Source: Helicobacteraceae bacterium
Lineage (GTDB): Bacteria > Campylobacterota > Campylobacteria > Campylobacterales > Sulfurimonadaceae
Reading direction: 5' to 3'
Length of the DNA stretch: 18,296 bases
Assembly (NCBI GenBank): GCA_015489055.1
Contig: WFMO01000208.1
Location: 1 to 18,296 of the forward strand
Position numbers and translations under genes: made by a program. Shown piece by piece: positions 6,854 to 14,397 of the stretch. Position 1 is the stretch's first letter, and each line of letters begins with the position of its first letter. The notes below the pieces were generated by a model that saw nothing but the letters and a program-made list of their open reading frames with translations, ran no database searches and was not told the DNA's origin.

Positions 6854-7810
6854 TCAGTATTGACTATGATAGTCATTTATAATAATAAATTTTAGATTAT
6901 CACGAGTAGTACGAACGGATATATATTTATCCGGATAGCTAAGACGCAACTGCTTTAATGCGATTTGAATCAACACACCGTCTAGTATTTTCGTCTGAGC
7001 ATGCCCTTGCTTATCTATTGTGGCACAAACACCTGACAAATACCTTGAGACTGCATCCTCTTGATTGGTTAAAAATTCTGCTATTTCTAAGCGAAGTTGG
7101 AGCTGATATTTTGAATTTATCCAGTTAAATATCATATATGAGAGTGCTTTATACCTATATCCCTCTTTTCCTATAAGAAGTGCAGCATCTTCGCCGTTAA
7201 ATTCTACCAGCAAAGTGTCTTCATTATACATTCTAACTTCAATTGGTTCAATATCAAAACAAATGTTAGAAAAAAGGCTATTAATTTCCTTTTTAATAAT
7301 AACTGCTACCTGCTCATACCGTAGCCCATCATCAGGTTCATCATCTTGAGGCGTCAGATAAAGCTCACCCAAATCATCATCCATGTCATCATCTTGTCCA
7401 CTGACAAAAGAGACAGGTAAGATAGTGTCCGTAAAATGCTTTTGGTGAATATCGGATGCTTTTGCTTTTATCGCTTTTTTAGATATCGGTCTTTTAATCT
7501 CTTCTTGCTCTGAGTTTTCTTGTTTTAGCTTGTTTTGCTTTGACAGATCTTGTTTTATTGGTTCTTGCTTGGGCTGCTGCTTTGATTCTTCTTGTCGTAT
7601 CTGCTCTTGTTTAGGTTGCTGCTTTGATTCTTTTTGTCTTGCTGGCCCTTTTTTAGACGCTACAATAATTACCGGTTTTTTAAATAAACCAAAAATGCCT
7701 CGGCTTGGATATTGTATGACTTCTACAGTAACCTCGGTTAAAGAGCATTTAAAATGCGCGGCTGCTTCTTGATAGGCATCTTCTAGTGATTTTGCTTCAA
7801 TTTTAATCAT
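6854..7810 (-). CDS. jag: Jag/KhpB family RNA-binding protein (SpoIIIJ-associated)
   Basis: An RNA-binding protein encoded with yidC in many bacteria. The 318 residues show an N-terminal Jag_N module (about 1-52, with Tyr-Pro-Ser-Arg-Gly-Ile-Phe-Gly-Leu-Phe), a very Lys/Gln/Glu-rich linker (about 54-120) containing a 14-residue tandem repeat, an acidic stretch (about 139-161), and a KH domain whose Gly-Lys-Glu-Gly loop is at 214-217. The C-terminal region (about 240-318) sits where the R3H domain should be but lacks an evident Arg-x3-His motif. In Gram-positives KhpB pairs with KhpA and binds many RNAs; here the function is inferred only from the family. The ATG overlaps the yidC stop in an ATGA joint, with GGAG upstream. 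Confidence 0.9.
   Translation of the reverse strand: MIKIEAKSLEDAYQEAAAHFKCSLTEVTVEVIQYPSRGIFGLFKKPVIIVASKKGPARQKESKQQPKQEQIRQEESKQQPKQEPIKQDLSKQNKLKQENSEQEEIKRPISKKAIKAKASDIHQKHFTDTILPVSFVSGQDDDMDDDLGELYLTPQDDEPDDGLRYEQVAVIIKKEINSLFSNICFDIEPIEVRMYNEDTLLVEFNGEDAALLIGKEGYRYKALSYMIFNWINSKYQLQLRLEIAEFLTNQEDAVSRYLSGVCATIDKQGHAQTKILDGVLIQIALKQLRLSYPDKYISVRTTRDNLKFIIINDYHSQY
7553..7636 (-). repeat. 42-base tandem repeat, two copies, in the jag linker
   Basis: Residues 59-72 and 73-86 of Jag are near-identical 14-residue units of the form Gln-x-Glu-Ser-Lys-Gln-Gln-Pro-Lys-Gln-Glu-x-Ile-x. The DNA copies, offset by 42 bases, share a run around the gctgctttgattctt segment (plus strand) and differ mainly at scattered positions. 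This looks like an in-frame duplication within an unstructured, highly charged linker, and its copy number may vary between strains. Confidence 0.8.
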
Positions 7811-9402
7811 TTTAATTTCTCCACAGACTGCTCATCATCAGGTTGCTTAAGAGTTGCAAACTTTCTATTTACCATATATTGTTGAGCGATAGACGCAAGG
7901 TTATTTGTCAACCAGTAAAGCACTAATCCAGCAGGAAAAGTTATAAAGAAAAATGTAAAAATTACTGGTATATATTTAAATACTTTTGCTTGAAGAGGGT
8001 CTGTAAAATTATTTGGTGTAATATGTTGCTGAAAAAACATTGTAGCGCCCATCAAGATCGGCAAAATATAATAATGATCCATCTGTCCTAAGTTATGCAC
8101 CCACAAAATCCAAGGAGCCCCCTGAAGCTCAGGCGTATTAAATATTAGTCTATACATAGCATAAAATATCGGTATCTGTAAAACCATAGGTAAACAACCT
8201 CCAAGAGGGTTTACTCCATGTTTTTTATACTCCTGCATTACGGCTGCATTAACTCTTTGAGCGTCTCCTTTATATTTCGCTTGTAATGCTTTTACCTTTG
8301 GAGCTACCAGTTTCATTTTTTGCATTGAAACCATCCCTTTGTATGTTAGCGGATACAATACAAGACGGACTAAAACAGTAAGAGCTACAATCGCCCATCC
8401 CCAGTTGCCAAAGATAGAATAAAGCCATGCAAGCACTAAAAATAAAGGACGTGCCGCAAAAGTAAACCATCCGTACTCTATAGTATTTACAAGAAGCGGA
8501 TTCAAAGATTTTAGAGTTTCATAGTTTTTAGGACCTAGATATCCTTGTAATTGCATCTTTTTTGAACCACTTATATAAACTAGTGGATTATTTTTAAGTC
8601 CCGGCTCAACGGTAACAATTGCATTTTTATTGATATTATAAAAAATGTCACCAAAATATTGGTCAAATGCCGATACAAAATGAACATCGTGAAAAATATG
8701 TTTAACTTTAGCATCGCCATCCTCAAAAATCTTATTCTTACCGTCACCGTAATATATCATAGCGCCTTCTACGGTCATCATTTTAGCTTTTACCATTGGG
8801 CGCTGTCCAAGACCGATAGAGTATTTTACATCTTTTGATAAAGCAACATCAACACTATAATGTCCATTACTATAAAAAGTTATTTTCTTTGTGACTGTCA
8901 AAGATGGTAACTTTTGAATAAGCGTAACCGATTTTGCTCCATTTTTTACATTAATCTCATGCGCTGTGGCTTCATATGCAATCTTTCTTGCCTGCTTATT
9001 TAAAGCCGCCTTATCAAAACGTATTATCAAGGGTTTTTCACCATTTTGCTCTATTAATTGAGTTGGATTGCCTTTTTTAGTGATATACTTTTTAGCCAGT
9101 AAAACCATCGAAGATATTCGCCCTAATGTATCGATTTTTAGTATATATCTTTTTGATTTTACGACCACTAAAGTATCAGATTTGCTTGGAGTTACATGTA
9201 CCTTTTTTGAACTGCTGCTTGTAACTAGCGCTTTAGCTTCAGAAAATAAGCTCGTATGTTTCGTTTGCGGGCTTTGTTTAGCGGTGTTATGTACGGTTTT
9301 TATCTCTTTGTGAGGAAATAAATAACCATAACCAATAAAAAAAACAAATGAAATTGCTACAGCCAGGATTAATCTTTGATTTGACGTTAATTTTTCAAAC
9401 AC
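7807..9402 (-). CDS. yidC: membrane protein insertase YidC (Oxa1 family)
   Basis: Inserts and folds inner-membrane proteins alone or with SecYEG. At 531 residues it has the Gram-negative layout: a first membrane segment (about 11-29), a large periplasmic beta domain (about 35-305), then the conserved five-segment core from about 317 on, including Val-Leu-Val-Arg-Leu-Val-Leu-Tyr-Pro with the conserved groove arginine at 346, the cytoplasmic hairpin (about 355-395) and a Pro-Ile-Phe-Tyr-Ala-Met-Tyr segment (about 411-417). The C-terminus is charged. The start is GTG at 9402, with AAAGG six bases upstream; the coding region overlaps the end of yidD by 16 bases. Its stop overlaps jag. The yidD-yidC-jag order is the classic arrangement. 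Confidence 0.97.
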   Translation of the reverse strand: MFEKLTSNQRLILAVAISFVFFIGYGYLFPHKEIKTVHNTAKQSPQTKHTSLFSEAKALVTSSSSKKVHVTPSKSDTLVVVKSKRYILKIDTLGRISSMVLLAKKYITKKGNPTQLIEQNGEKPLIIRFDKAALNKQARKIAYEATAHEINVKNGAKSVTLIQKLPSLTVTKKITFYSNGHYSVDVALSKDVKYSIGLGQRPMVKAKMMTVEGAMIYYGDGKNKIFEDGDAKVKHIFHDVHFVSAFDQYFGDIFYNINKNAIVTVEPGLKNNPLVYISGSKKMQLQGYLGPKNYETLKSLNPLLVNTIEYGWFTFAARPLFLVLAWLYSIFGNWGWAIVALTVLVRLVLYPLTYKGMVSMQKMKLVAPKVKALQAKYKGDAQRVNAAVMQEYKKHGVNPLGGCLPMVLQIPIFYAMYRLIFNTPELQGAPWILWVHNLGQMDHYYILPILMGATMFFQQHITPNNFTDPLQAKVFKYIPVIFTFFFITFPAGLVLYWLTNNLASIAQQYMVNRKFATLKQPDDEQSVEKLK

Positions 9403-9731
9403 TTTTTGCCTTTATACTTAAAATTTTTAATTATATAATAACGATTCTTCTTGTTTGGTACCAGCCAATATTTAATTAGGCAAATATCCATCTTTTTAGG
9501 ACAAAGTTTCAAATTGTTTAAGACTGGATATTCAATACCGCCCTCAAAAAATTGATTACAACGCAGTATTCTAGTAAAAGAGTGATAAAAAGCACTTGAA
9601 AGTGAATTATTTTCAAATTCCCACTTAGCATATTCGCTACATGTAGGATAAAATCTACAGCTTCCAAAGCCTAGCAGAGTAAAAAAACGTTGATAAAGAG
9701 CTAAAATAGAAAGCAAAAAATTACGAATCAT
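9387..9731 (-). CDS. yidD: membrane protein insertion efficiency factor YidD
   Basis: A small membrane-associated protein that assists YidC-dependent insertion. The 114 residues carry the family hallmark Cys-Arg-Phe-Tyr-Pro-Thr-Cys-Ser-Glu-Tyr-Ala (about 25-35), an amphipathic N-terminal helix and an Arg-Cys-Asn block (about 57-59) before Gly-Gly-Ile-Glu-Tyr-Pro-Val. After that point a lysine/tyrosine-rich tail of some 45 residues makes it longer than the roughly 70-85 residues common elsewhere. The ATG overlaps the rnpA stop in an ATGA joint and the 3' end overlaps yidC by 16 bases, so rnpA, yidD and yidC are likely translated in a coupled way. Confidence 0.93.
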   Translation of the reverse strand: MIRNFLLSILALYQRFFTLLGFGSCRFYPTCSEYAKWEFENNSLSSAFYHSFTRILRCNQFFEGGIEYPVLNNLKLCPKKMDICLIKYWLVPNKKNRYYIIKNFKYKGKKCLKN

Positions 9732-10069
9732 TTTTTTACCAAACTGACTTTTCTTGATATTGCTGTAAAATTAGCTTCCAATTTATCAAATTTTATATCT
9801 TTTAACTCACTCTTTGCCACTAAGACATAATATCCGTCTTGAAGTGATTCTGAATATTGATAAAAAAGCGCTCTCATTCTTCGCTTGAGACGATTTCTAA
9901 CAACAGCTCCTCCAACTTTTTTTGATGCAGTAAAACCAACTTTAAGGGTATGTTTTTTATGAAGATAAAAGAGGAGAAATCCAATAAGATGGATTCGTTT
10001 ACCCCTTTTGTAAATATATTGAAACTCTTTATGCTCTTTTATTAGAGCGAAACGACCTATACGGTCAAT
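9728..10069 (-). CDS. rnpA: ribonuclease P protein component, with probable ATT start
   Basis: The protein subunit of RNase P, which helps the catalytic RNA remove 5' leaders from pre-tRNAs. The frame, translated by hand, gives 113 residues with the family core: a Lys-Glu-His-Lys-Glu-Phe segment near the N-terminus, [14 protein letters not shown] (43-56), and the RNR motif [10 protein letters not shown] (57-66). No ATG, GTG or TTG occurs in frame before residue 65, inside the RNR motif. An in-frame TAA ends at 10073, and between it and the conserved region the best candidate is ATT at 10069-10067, giving Met-Asp-Arg-Ile-Gly-Arg-Phe. It would overlap the end of rpmH by 13 bases. ATA at 10060 is the other option. 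The gene is certain, the exact start is not. The stop overlaps yidD. Confidence 0.88.
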   Translation of the reverse strand: MDRIGRFALIKEHKEFQYIYKRGKRIHLIGFLLFYLHKKHTLKVGFTASKKVGGAVVRNRLKRRMRALFYQYSESLQDGYYVLVAKSELKDIKFDKLEANFTAISRKVSLVKK

Positions 10070-10191
10070 GACTTACGCCCTTTACGGCGACGCGCATTGA
10101 TAATCTTACGTCCGTTTTTAGTAGCCATGCGAGTTCTAAAACCATGAGTACGCTTACGCGGCGTATTATGTGGCTGATACGTTCTTTTCAT
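10057..10191 (-). CDS. rpmH: 50S ribosomal protein L34
   Basis: A 44-residue, highly basic protein with the near-universal L34 sequence: Met-Lys-Arg-Thr-Tyr-Gln-Pro-His-Asn at the N-terminus, His-Gly-Phe-Arg-Thr-Arg-Met in the middle and Asn-Ala-Arg-Arg-Arg-Lys-Gly-Arg-Lys near the end. It is too short for many gene callers. The ATG at 10191 has GAGG seven bases upstream and a TATAAT box about 30 bases before it. It heads the rpmH-rnpA-yidD-yidC-jag-mnmE-ruvX run and its last codons overlap the likely rnpA start. The commonly adjacent dnaA is not here; clpB lies upstream instead. Confidence 0.98.
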   Translation of the reverse strand: MKRTYQPHNTPRKRTHGFRTRMATKNGRKIINARRRKGRKSLTV

Positions 10192-10221
10192 GCCAAATCC
10201 TCTATTAAATTTAAGTCTGAA

Positions 10222-10233
10222 ATTATAGTAAAA
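10222..10233 (-). promoter_or_regulatory. sigma70-type promoter of the rpmH-rnpA-yidC operon
   Basis: The minus strand shows a perfect TATAAT (10227 to 10222) preceded by TTTTAC, with AT-rich DNA and no clear -35 hexamer upstream, as expected for housekeeping promoters in this phylum. Transcription would begin near 10215, leaving a leader of about 24 bases with a GAGG ribosome site before rpmH. It lies just downstream of the clpB terminator hairpin, so the operon is insulated from clpB. Confidence 0.65.
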
Positions 10234-10267
10234 TTTTGCTTAAATGGTTGTTAATCAAACATTATGT

Positions 10268-10295
10268 AAAAAATACAACACTATAGTTGTATTTT
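10268..10295 (-). terminator. rho-independent terminator of clpB
   Basis: A perfect 10-bp inverted repeat (10270-10279 paired with 10286-10295, GTTGTATT/AATACAAC at its core) with a six-base loop is followed on the minus strand by a T-rich run. The stem is AT-rich and overlaps the last two bases of the clpB stop codon, so termination would occur immediately after translation ends. It separates clpB from the rpmH promoter. Confidence 0.75.
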
Positions 10296-12879
10296 ATTTA
10301 TGCGCAACCACAACTTCCACTACGCCATCTTTAGCATCAAATGTCACATGCGAGCCTTCAACTACTTCTCCGCTTAAGATAAGATCAGCCAATCTATCCT
10401 CCACAATCTCATACAAAGCTCGTTTTAACGGCCTTGCGCCATACACAGGATCAAATCCAGCTTTAGCGATAAACTCTTTAGCACTAGGTGTCAATGTTAA
10501 TGTGATATTGCGCTCTTTAACCTTTTGCTCGATATCTTTAAAAAAGATATCGACAATACCTTCAATCTGCTTACTGCCTAAAGGATTAAATATAATAATA
10601 TCATCCAGTCTGTTTAAAAACTCAGGTTTAAAAGCGAGCTTTAAATCTCCCATAACAGCGTCTTGCATCTTATCGTAATCATCATTTAACGACATGATTT
10701 TATCGCTTGCTATATTACTAGTCATTATAATAATGGTATTTGTAAAATCGACCGTAACACCCTTGTTATCAGTTAAACGTCCATCATCTAGTACCTGTAG
10801 CAGTATATTAAAAACATCAGGATGAGCTTTTTCAACCTCGTCAAGCAAAATTACGCTGTATGGTTTTCGCCTTACAGCTTCAGTTAACTGTCCGCCTTCA
10901 TCATAACCAACATATCCAGGAGGCGCACCGACAAGACGAGACACGGCATGTTTTTCCATATATTCACTCATATCAATTCTTACCATTGCATCTTCACTGT
11001 CAAATAAAAATTTTGCCAGAGTTTTGGCCGTCTGGGTTTTACCCACGCCCGTAGGTCCTAAAAATAAAAAACTCCCAATTGGTCTATTTTGATCACTCAG
11101 ACCTGCTTTATTTCGCTTAATCGCTCTTGAGACTGCATGCGTGGCGCGTTCTTGACCGATGACAGACTTGTTTAGCTCCTCTTCTACATGTATGATTTTA
11201 TCTTTTTCGCTTTGAAGCATTTTACTTACTGCAATTCCAGTCCATCTACTGACGATTGAAGCTATCGCATCTTCATCTACGCTATTTTTGAGCAAAGTGC
11301 CCTCACCTTGCATCTTTTTCCATTTATCCTGAAGTGATTGCTCCTCTTGAATTAATTTAGGCACCACTCCATATTCAATCTCTGCTGCTTTATTGTACTC
11401 GCCGTTATTTTTTGCCAAATCTGCTTCACGTTTTTTTGCCTCTATATCTGACTTAGTGGAAGCTATTTTTTCAAATATCTCTTTTTCATGCTCAAATTGG
11501 GACTCAAGTTCACGCTGTTTTTCTTTTGCATCAGCGAGCTCCTGCTCTATCTCTTGAAGACGTTTTTCATGATTTTCGGATTCTTCCATCTTCAATGCTT
11601 CTTTTTCCACTTGCAATTCCTGAGCTTTACGTTTAACAAATGCAAGTGCGTTTGGTTCACTTTCAATCTGCATTTTAAGTTCAGCTGCGGCTTCATCAAT
11701 CAAGTCTATAGCTTTATCCGGCAAAAATCTGTCTGAGATGTAGCGATGGCTCAATTTTGCAGCTGCAACCAATGCTGAATCTGATATCGTAATATTATGA
11801 AATGTCTCTAAATTATCTTTGATGCCGCGCAATATTTGCAGTGCCTGATTAACACTTGGTTCATCTACGCTAATAGGCTGAAAACGTCTTTGCAAGGCTG
11901 CATCTTTTTCAAAATATTTTCTATACTCTTTTAAAGTCGTGGCTCCTATAGTTCGCAATTCTCCTCTGGCTAATGCAGGTTTTAAGATATTTGCCGCATC
12001 CATGCTCCCTTCACTGGCACCAGCACCAATAATAGTATGTATCTCATCTATAAAAAGTATTATATTCGTACTTTTTTTCACTTCATCAATGACAGCTTTT
12101 AATCTGTCTTCAAACTCACCGCGATATTTTGCACCGGCTATCAATGAGCTCATATCCAAAGCTATTAGACGCTTATTTTGCAAAGAAAGCGGAACCTCCT
12201 TGTTGAAAATTCTCTGAGCCAATCCTTCTACTAGAGCAGTTTTACCTACACCCGGCTCACCTAGTAAAATCGGATTGTTTTTTGTCTTTCTTATTAATAT
12301 CTGCATAGTACGGTTTATCTCTTCATCACGTCCAATGACCGGCGATAGTTTACCCTCAGCCGCCTGCTTGGTTAAGTCTATGCCGTATTTTGATAATGCT
12401 TCAAGATTCTCATCAGCAGTCTGAGACTCTATCTTTTGACCACCACGAAATGATTCAAGAGTCTTAGTAAGTTCCATAGTGTCCACATATTTACCCAATA
12501 TCTCTTTAAACGGTTCTTCATGTATATTACCTATTAAGTAACTATCCACCGCTAAAAACGAATCGCCATTTTTAGTCATCTGGGCAGCTCCGCGTTGCAG
12601 GGAATCTGCAAATTTCTTAGAAAGCCTGATGCTCTCTTTTGTAACTGATGATGAAGTTGGCAGTTTTTCTGCCATGCTCCTAACATCAAGCTCAATTGCC
12701 GTTTTGTCAATACTCATTTTATTTAATGCTTGATTTAATGCCGAATTAGAATTGGTAAGTAAAGCCCATAAAAAATGAACCGGATCAACTTCCATATTTT
12801 TATTATGTAAAGCCAGTGATACAGATGACTCTATCGCTTCTGTCATATTGTGTGTTAATTTTTCAAAAATATTATCCAT
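10294..12879 (-). CDS. clpB: ATP-dependent disaggregase ClpB
   Basis: A hexameric AAA+ chaperone that extracts polypeptides from aggregates together with DnaK. The 861 residues show an N-terminal Clp_N domain (about 1-145), first AAA module with Walker A Gly-Glu-Pro-Gly-Val-Gly-Lys-Thr (207-214), pore loop Lys-Tyr-Arg-Gly-Glu (251-255), Walker B (about 275-279) and Arg-Arg finger (331-332). A long coiled-coil middle domain (about 405-530, Glu/Lys/Gln-rich) marks it as ClpB rather than ClpA or ClpC. The second AAA module has Walker A Gly-Pro-Thr-Gly-Val-Gly-Lys-Thr (608-615), pore loop Gly-Tyr-Val-Gly-Tyr (655-659) and Walker B ending Leu-Leu-Asp-Glu (678-681). The ATG has AAAGGA seven bases upstream. 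It is a single-gene unit with its own promoter, a HAIR-like operator and a terminator, consistent with heat-shock control. Confidence 0.98.
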   Translation of the reverse strand: MDNIFEKLTHNMTEAIESSVSLALHNKNMEVDPVHFLWALLTNSNSALNQALNKMSIDKTAIELDVRSMAEKLPTSSSVTKESIRLSKKFADSLQRGAAQMTKNGDSFLAVDSYLIGNIHEEPFKEILGKYVDTMELTKTLESFRGGQKIESQTADENLEALSKYGIDLTKQAAEGKLSPVIGRDEEINRTMQILIRKTKNNPILLGEPGVGKTALVEGLAQRIFNKEVPLSLQNKRLIALDMSSLIAGAKYRGEFEDRLKAVIDEVKKSTNIILFIDEIHTIIGAGASEGSMDAANILKPALARGELRTIGATTLKEYRKYFEKDAALQRRFQPISVDEPSVNQALQILRGIKDNLETFHNITISDSALVAAAKLSHRYISDRFLPDKAIDLIDEAAAELKMQIESEPNALAFVKRKAQELQVEKEALKMEESENHEKRLQEIEQELADAKEKQRELESQFEHEKEIFEKIASTKSDIEAKKREADLAKNNGEYNKAAEIEYGVVPKLIQEEQSLQDKWKKMQGEGTLLKNSVDEDAIASIVSRWTGIAVSKMLQSEKDKIIHVEEELNKSVIGQERATHAVSRAIKRNKAGLSDQNRPIGSFLFLGPTGVGKTQTAKTLAKFLFDSEDAMVRIDMSEYMEKHAVSRLVGAPPGYVGYDEGGQLTEAVRRKPYSVILLDEVEKAHPDVFNILLQVLDDGRLTDNKGVTVDFTNTIIIMTSNIASDKIMSLNDDYDKMQDAVMGDLKLAFKPEFLNRLDDIIIFNPLGSKQIEGIVDIFFKDIEQKVKERNITLTLTPSAKEFIAKAGFDPVYGARPLKRALYEIVEDRLADLILSGEVVEGSHVTFDAKDGVVEVVVAHK

Positions 12880-12910
12880 AATTTTTTCCTTTAAATTTAT
12901 TTCATAGTAA

Positions 12911-12940
12911 ATTATATCATATTGAGTCTATTAATGTCAA
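12911..12940 (-). promoter_or_regulatory. consensus sigma70 promoter of clpB
   Basis: On the minus strand TTGACA (12940-12935) and TATAAT (12916-12911), both perfect consensus, are separated by 18 bases. Transcription should start near 12904, giving a leader of about 25 bases with an AAAGGA ribosome site. Such a strong -35 is uncommon in this phylum and fits a promoter held down by a repressor. Confidence 0.8.
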
Positions 12941-12941
12941 G
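12921..12941. promoter_or_regulatory. HAIR-like inverted repeat, putative HspR operator
   Basis: Plus strand: ATTGAGT, seven bases, TGTCAAG. The HspR-associated inverted repeat (HAIR) is CTTGAGT-N7-ACTCAAG, so 11 of 14 defined positions match with exactly the right spacing. The site covers the whole -35 hexamer and much of the spacer of the clpB promoter, where a bound repressor would block RNA polymerase. HspR controls clpB and other chaperone genes in Campylobacter and chaperone operons in Helicobacter; HspR itself is not encoded in the window. Confidence 0.55.
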
Positions 12942-12985
12942 TCTTATGAGTCCATTTACATAAATGATAATTTATTTTAAAAATA

Positions 12986-13014
12986 TTGTCTTATTAATGA
13001 GTTTTTAGTATAAT
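12986..13014 (+). promoter_or_regulatory. sigma70-type promoter of the ctp-pur-plsC operon
   Basis: TTGTCT (12986-12991) and a perfect TATAAT (13009-13014) are 17 bases apart, about 40 bases before the ctp ATG. It is divergent from the clpB promoter, with the two -35 elements about 45 bases apart. No PurR-type or purine riboswitch-like structure is evident in the short leader. Confidence 0.65.
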
Positions 13015-13053
13015 TCAAATGATATAAAAATTAAATTTAAAAATGGGTCTTTT

Positions 13054-14397
13054 ATGTTCAAAAGAAAATCTTATCTACTTACTCTAGCAACCATTATGGT
13101 TGCCTTTGGTTTGGCTATGCCTTCTTCATTATGCGCAAATGTTTCACAACAACAATTAAAAGAGACCGCCCGCTTAAAGGCATTGGAAAAGTTTACGCGT
13201 GTTGTCAATATTGTCCAAAAATATTATGTTAATAAAGAATCTCTAAATACAATAATAAATAAATCTCTAAAAGGATTAATGACAAATCTTGATCCACATT
13301 CTGCGTTTTTAATAAATCAGAGCTATAAAAATCTACAAACAGAAACCAGCGGTGAATTTGGAGGCTTGGGAATTAGCGTCGGCATGAAAAATCACATGCT
13401 TACAGTCATTGCGCCTATACAAGGCACTCCTGCATATAAAGCTGGTATCAAACCCGGGGATATCATCTTAATGATAAACAACAAATCTACCATTGGCATG
13501 AACATCAATAATGCAGTTAAACTCATGCGCGGAAAAATAGGTACTCCTATTAATATAACCGTTTACAGAAAAGGTGTAGCAAAACCTATCAAAATTCATA
13601 TTATTCGCGGATTAATTAAAATACAATCTGTCTATACCAGACAAATAGGTAAACATATTTTATATATAAAAATAACAAGTTTTGACCAACATGTCGTACC
13701 AAGTGTAAAAAAAGCTCTAAATAAATACGGGCATACGGACAAGGGCATCATCTTAGATCTTAGAAACAACCCTGGCGGATTGCTAAATCAAGCAGTCGGA
13801 CTTGTGAATATGTTTGTAAAACATGGCATTATCGTTTCACAAAAAGGACGACTCAAATCTGAAGACGAGATATATAAAGCAAACCCTGCAAAATTTATGA
13901 CAAATTTACCTATTGTGGTTTTAATTAACGGAGGTACGGCAAGTGCAGCAGAGATCACATCAGGCGCACTTCAAGACCACAAACGCGCAATCATTATTGG
14001 ACAAAAAAGTTTTGGCAAAGGAAGCGTGCAGGTAGTACTGCCTATTGCTAAAAACCAGGCCGTCAAACTGACTATTGCTAGATACTACTTACCAAGCGGA
14101 AGAACGATACAAAACATCGGTATTACACCTGATGTAGAGGTCAAACCTGGAGAAATTAAAACCTATAAAGGTGGATTTGATATAAAAGAAGTTGATTTAC
14201 AAGATCATCTCAAAGCCATATTGCTTAAAAACTCAAAACAATACAAATTAGACCATGACCACAATAAAAGCATTAAGAAAAAAGATAACAACAATAAAAT
14301 AAAAATAATAACACAACAACAGTTAAACAAGGATGCTCAACTCCAAGTTGCTGTCGATATCATGAAAGCATTAATTATAACCAAAGGAACACATTAG
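13054..14397 (+). CDS. carboxy-terminal processing protease (S41 family, Ctp)
   Basis: A periplasmic serine protease that trims C-termini of envelope proteins. The 447 residues start with a signal peptide (about 1-28, ending Leu-Cys-Ala before Asn-Val), then a helical segment with Asp-Pro-His-Ser-Ala-Phe (80-85), a PDZ domain (about 95-185, Gly-Gly-Leu-Gly-Ile-Ser and Gly-Ile-Lys-Pro-Gly-Asp), and the S41 core with Leu-Asp-Leu-Arg-Asn-Asn-Pro-Gly-Gly (234-242). The catalytic serine is in Gly-Gly-Thr-Ala-Ser-Ala-Ala-Glu (Ser297) and the general-base lysine in Ser-Phe-Gly-Lys-Gly (Lys322). A Lys/Asn/His-rich stretch (about 392-420) precedes the C-terminus. First gene after the promoter; its TAG abuts the purC ATG. 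A leading protease gene in a purine operon is functionally unexplained. Confidence 0.95.
   Translation: MFKRKSYLLTLATIMVAFGLAMPSSLCANVSQQQLKETARLKALEKFTRVVNIVQKYYVNKESLNTIINKSLKGLMTNLDPHSAFLINQSYKNLQTETSGEFGGLGISVGMKNHMLTVIAPIQGTPAYKAGIKPGDIILMINNKSTIGMNINNAVKLMRGKIGTPINITVYRKGVAKPIKIHIIRGLIKIQSVYTRQIGKHILYIKITSFDQHVVPSVKKALNKYGHTDKGIILDLRNNPGGLLNQAVGLVNMFVKHGIIVSQKGRLKSEDEIYKANPAKFMTNLPIVVLINGGTASAAEITSGALQDHKRAIIIGQKSFGKGSVQVVLPIAKNQAVKLTIARYYLPSGRTIQNIGITPDVEVKPGEIKTYKGGFDIKEVDLQDHLKAILLKNSKQYKLDHDHNKSIKKKDNNNKIKIITQQQLNKDAQLQVAVDIMKALIITKGTH

Noticed and set aside
7530..7772. Plus-strand open frame encoding a Cys-rich repetitive peptide that looks like a metal-binding or bacteriocin-type protein
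   Set aside because: It is the antisense of the Lys/Gln/Glu-rich repeat linker of jag; the cysteine repeats are a by-product of the 42-base repeat, and there is no promoter or independent support.
10070..10191. N-terminally extended RnpA fully overlapping rpmH, as known in Thermus
   Set aside because: An in-frame TAA at 10075-10073 blocks any extension into rpmH.
10244..10678. 144-codon plus-strand frame opposite the 3' end of clpB
   Set aside because: Composition is Ser/Ala/Thr-rich noise typical of an antisense shadow; the clpB frame on the other strand is fully conserved.
12880..13053. Small gene or regulatory RNA in the clpB-ctp divergent gap
   Set aside because: The gap is accounted for by two promoters, a HAIR-like site and ribosome sites; no open frame or stable hairpin seen.
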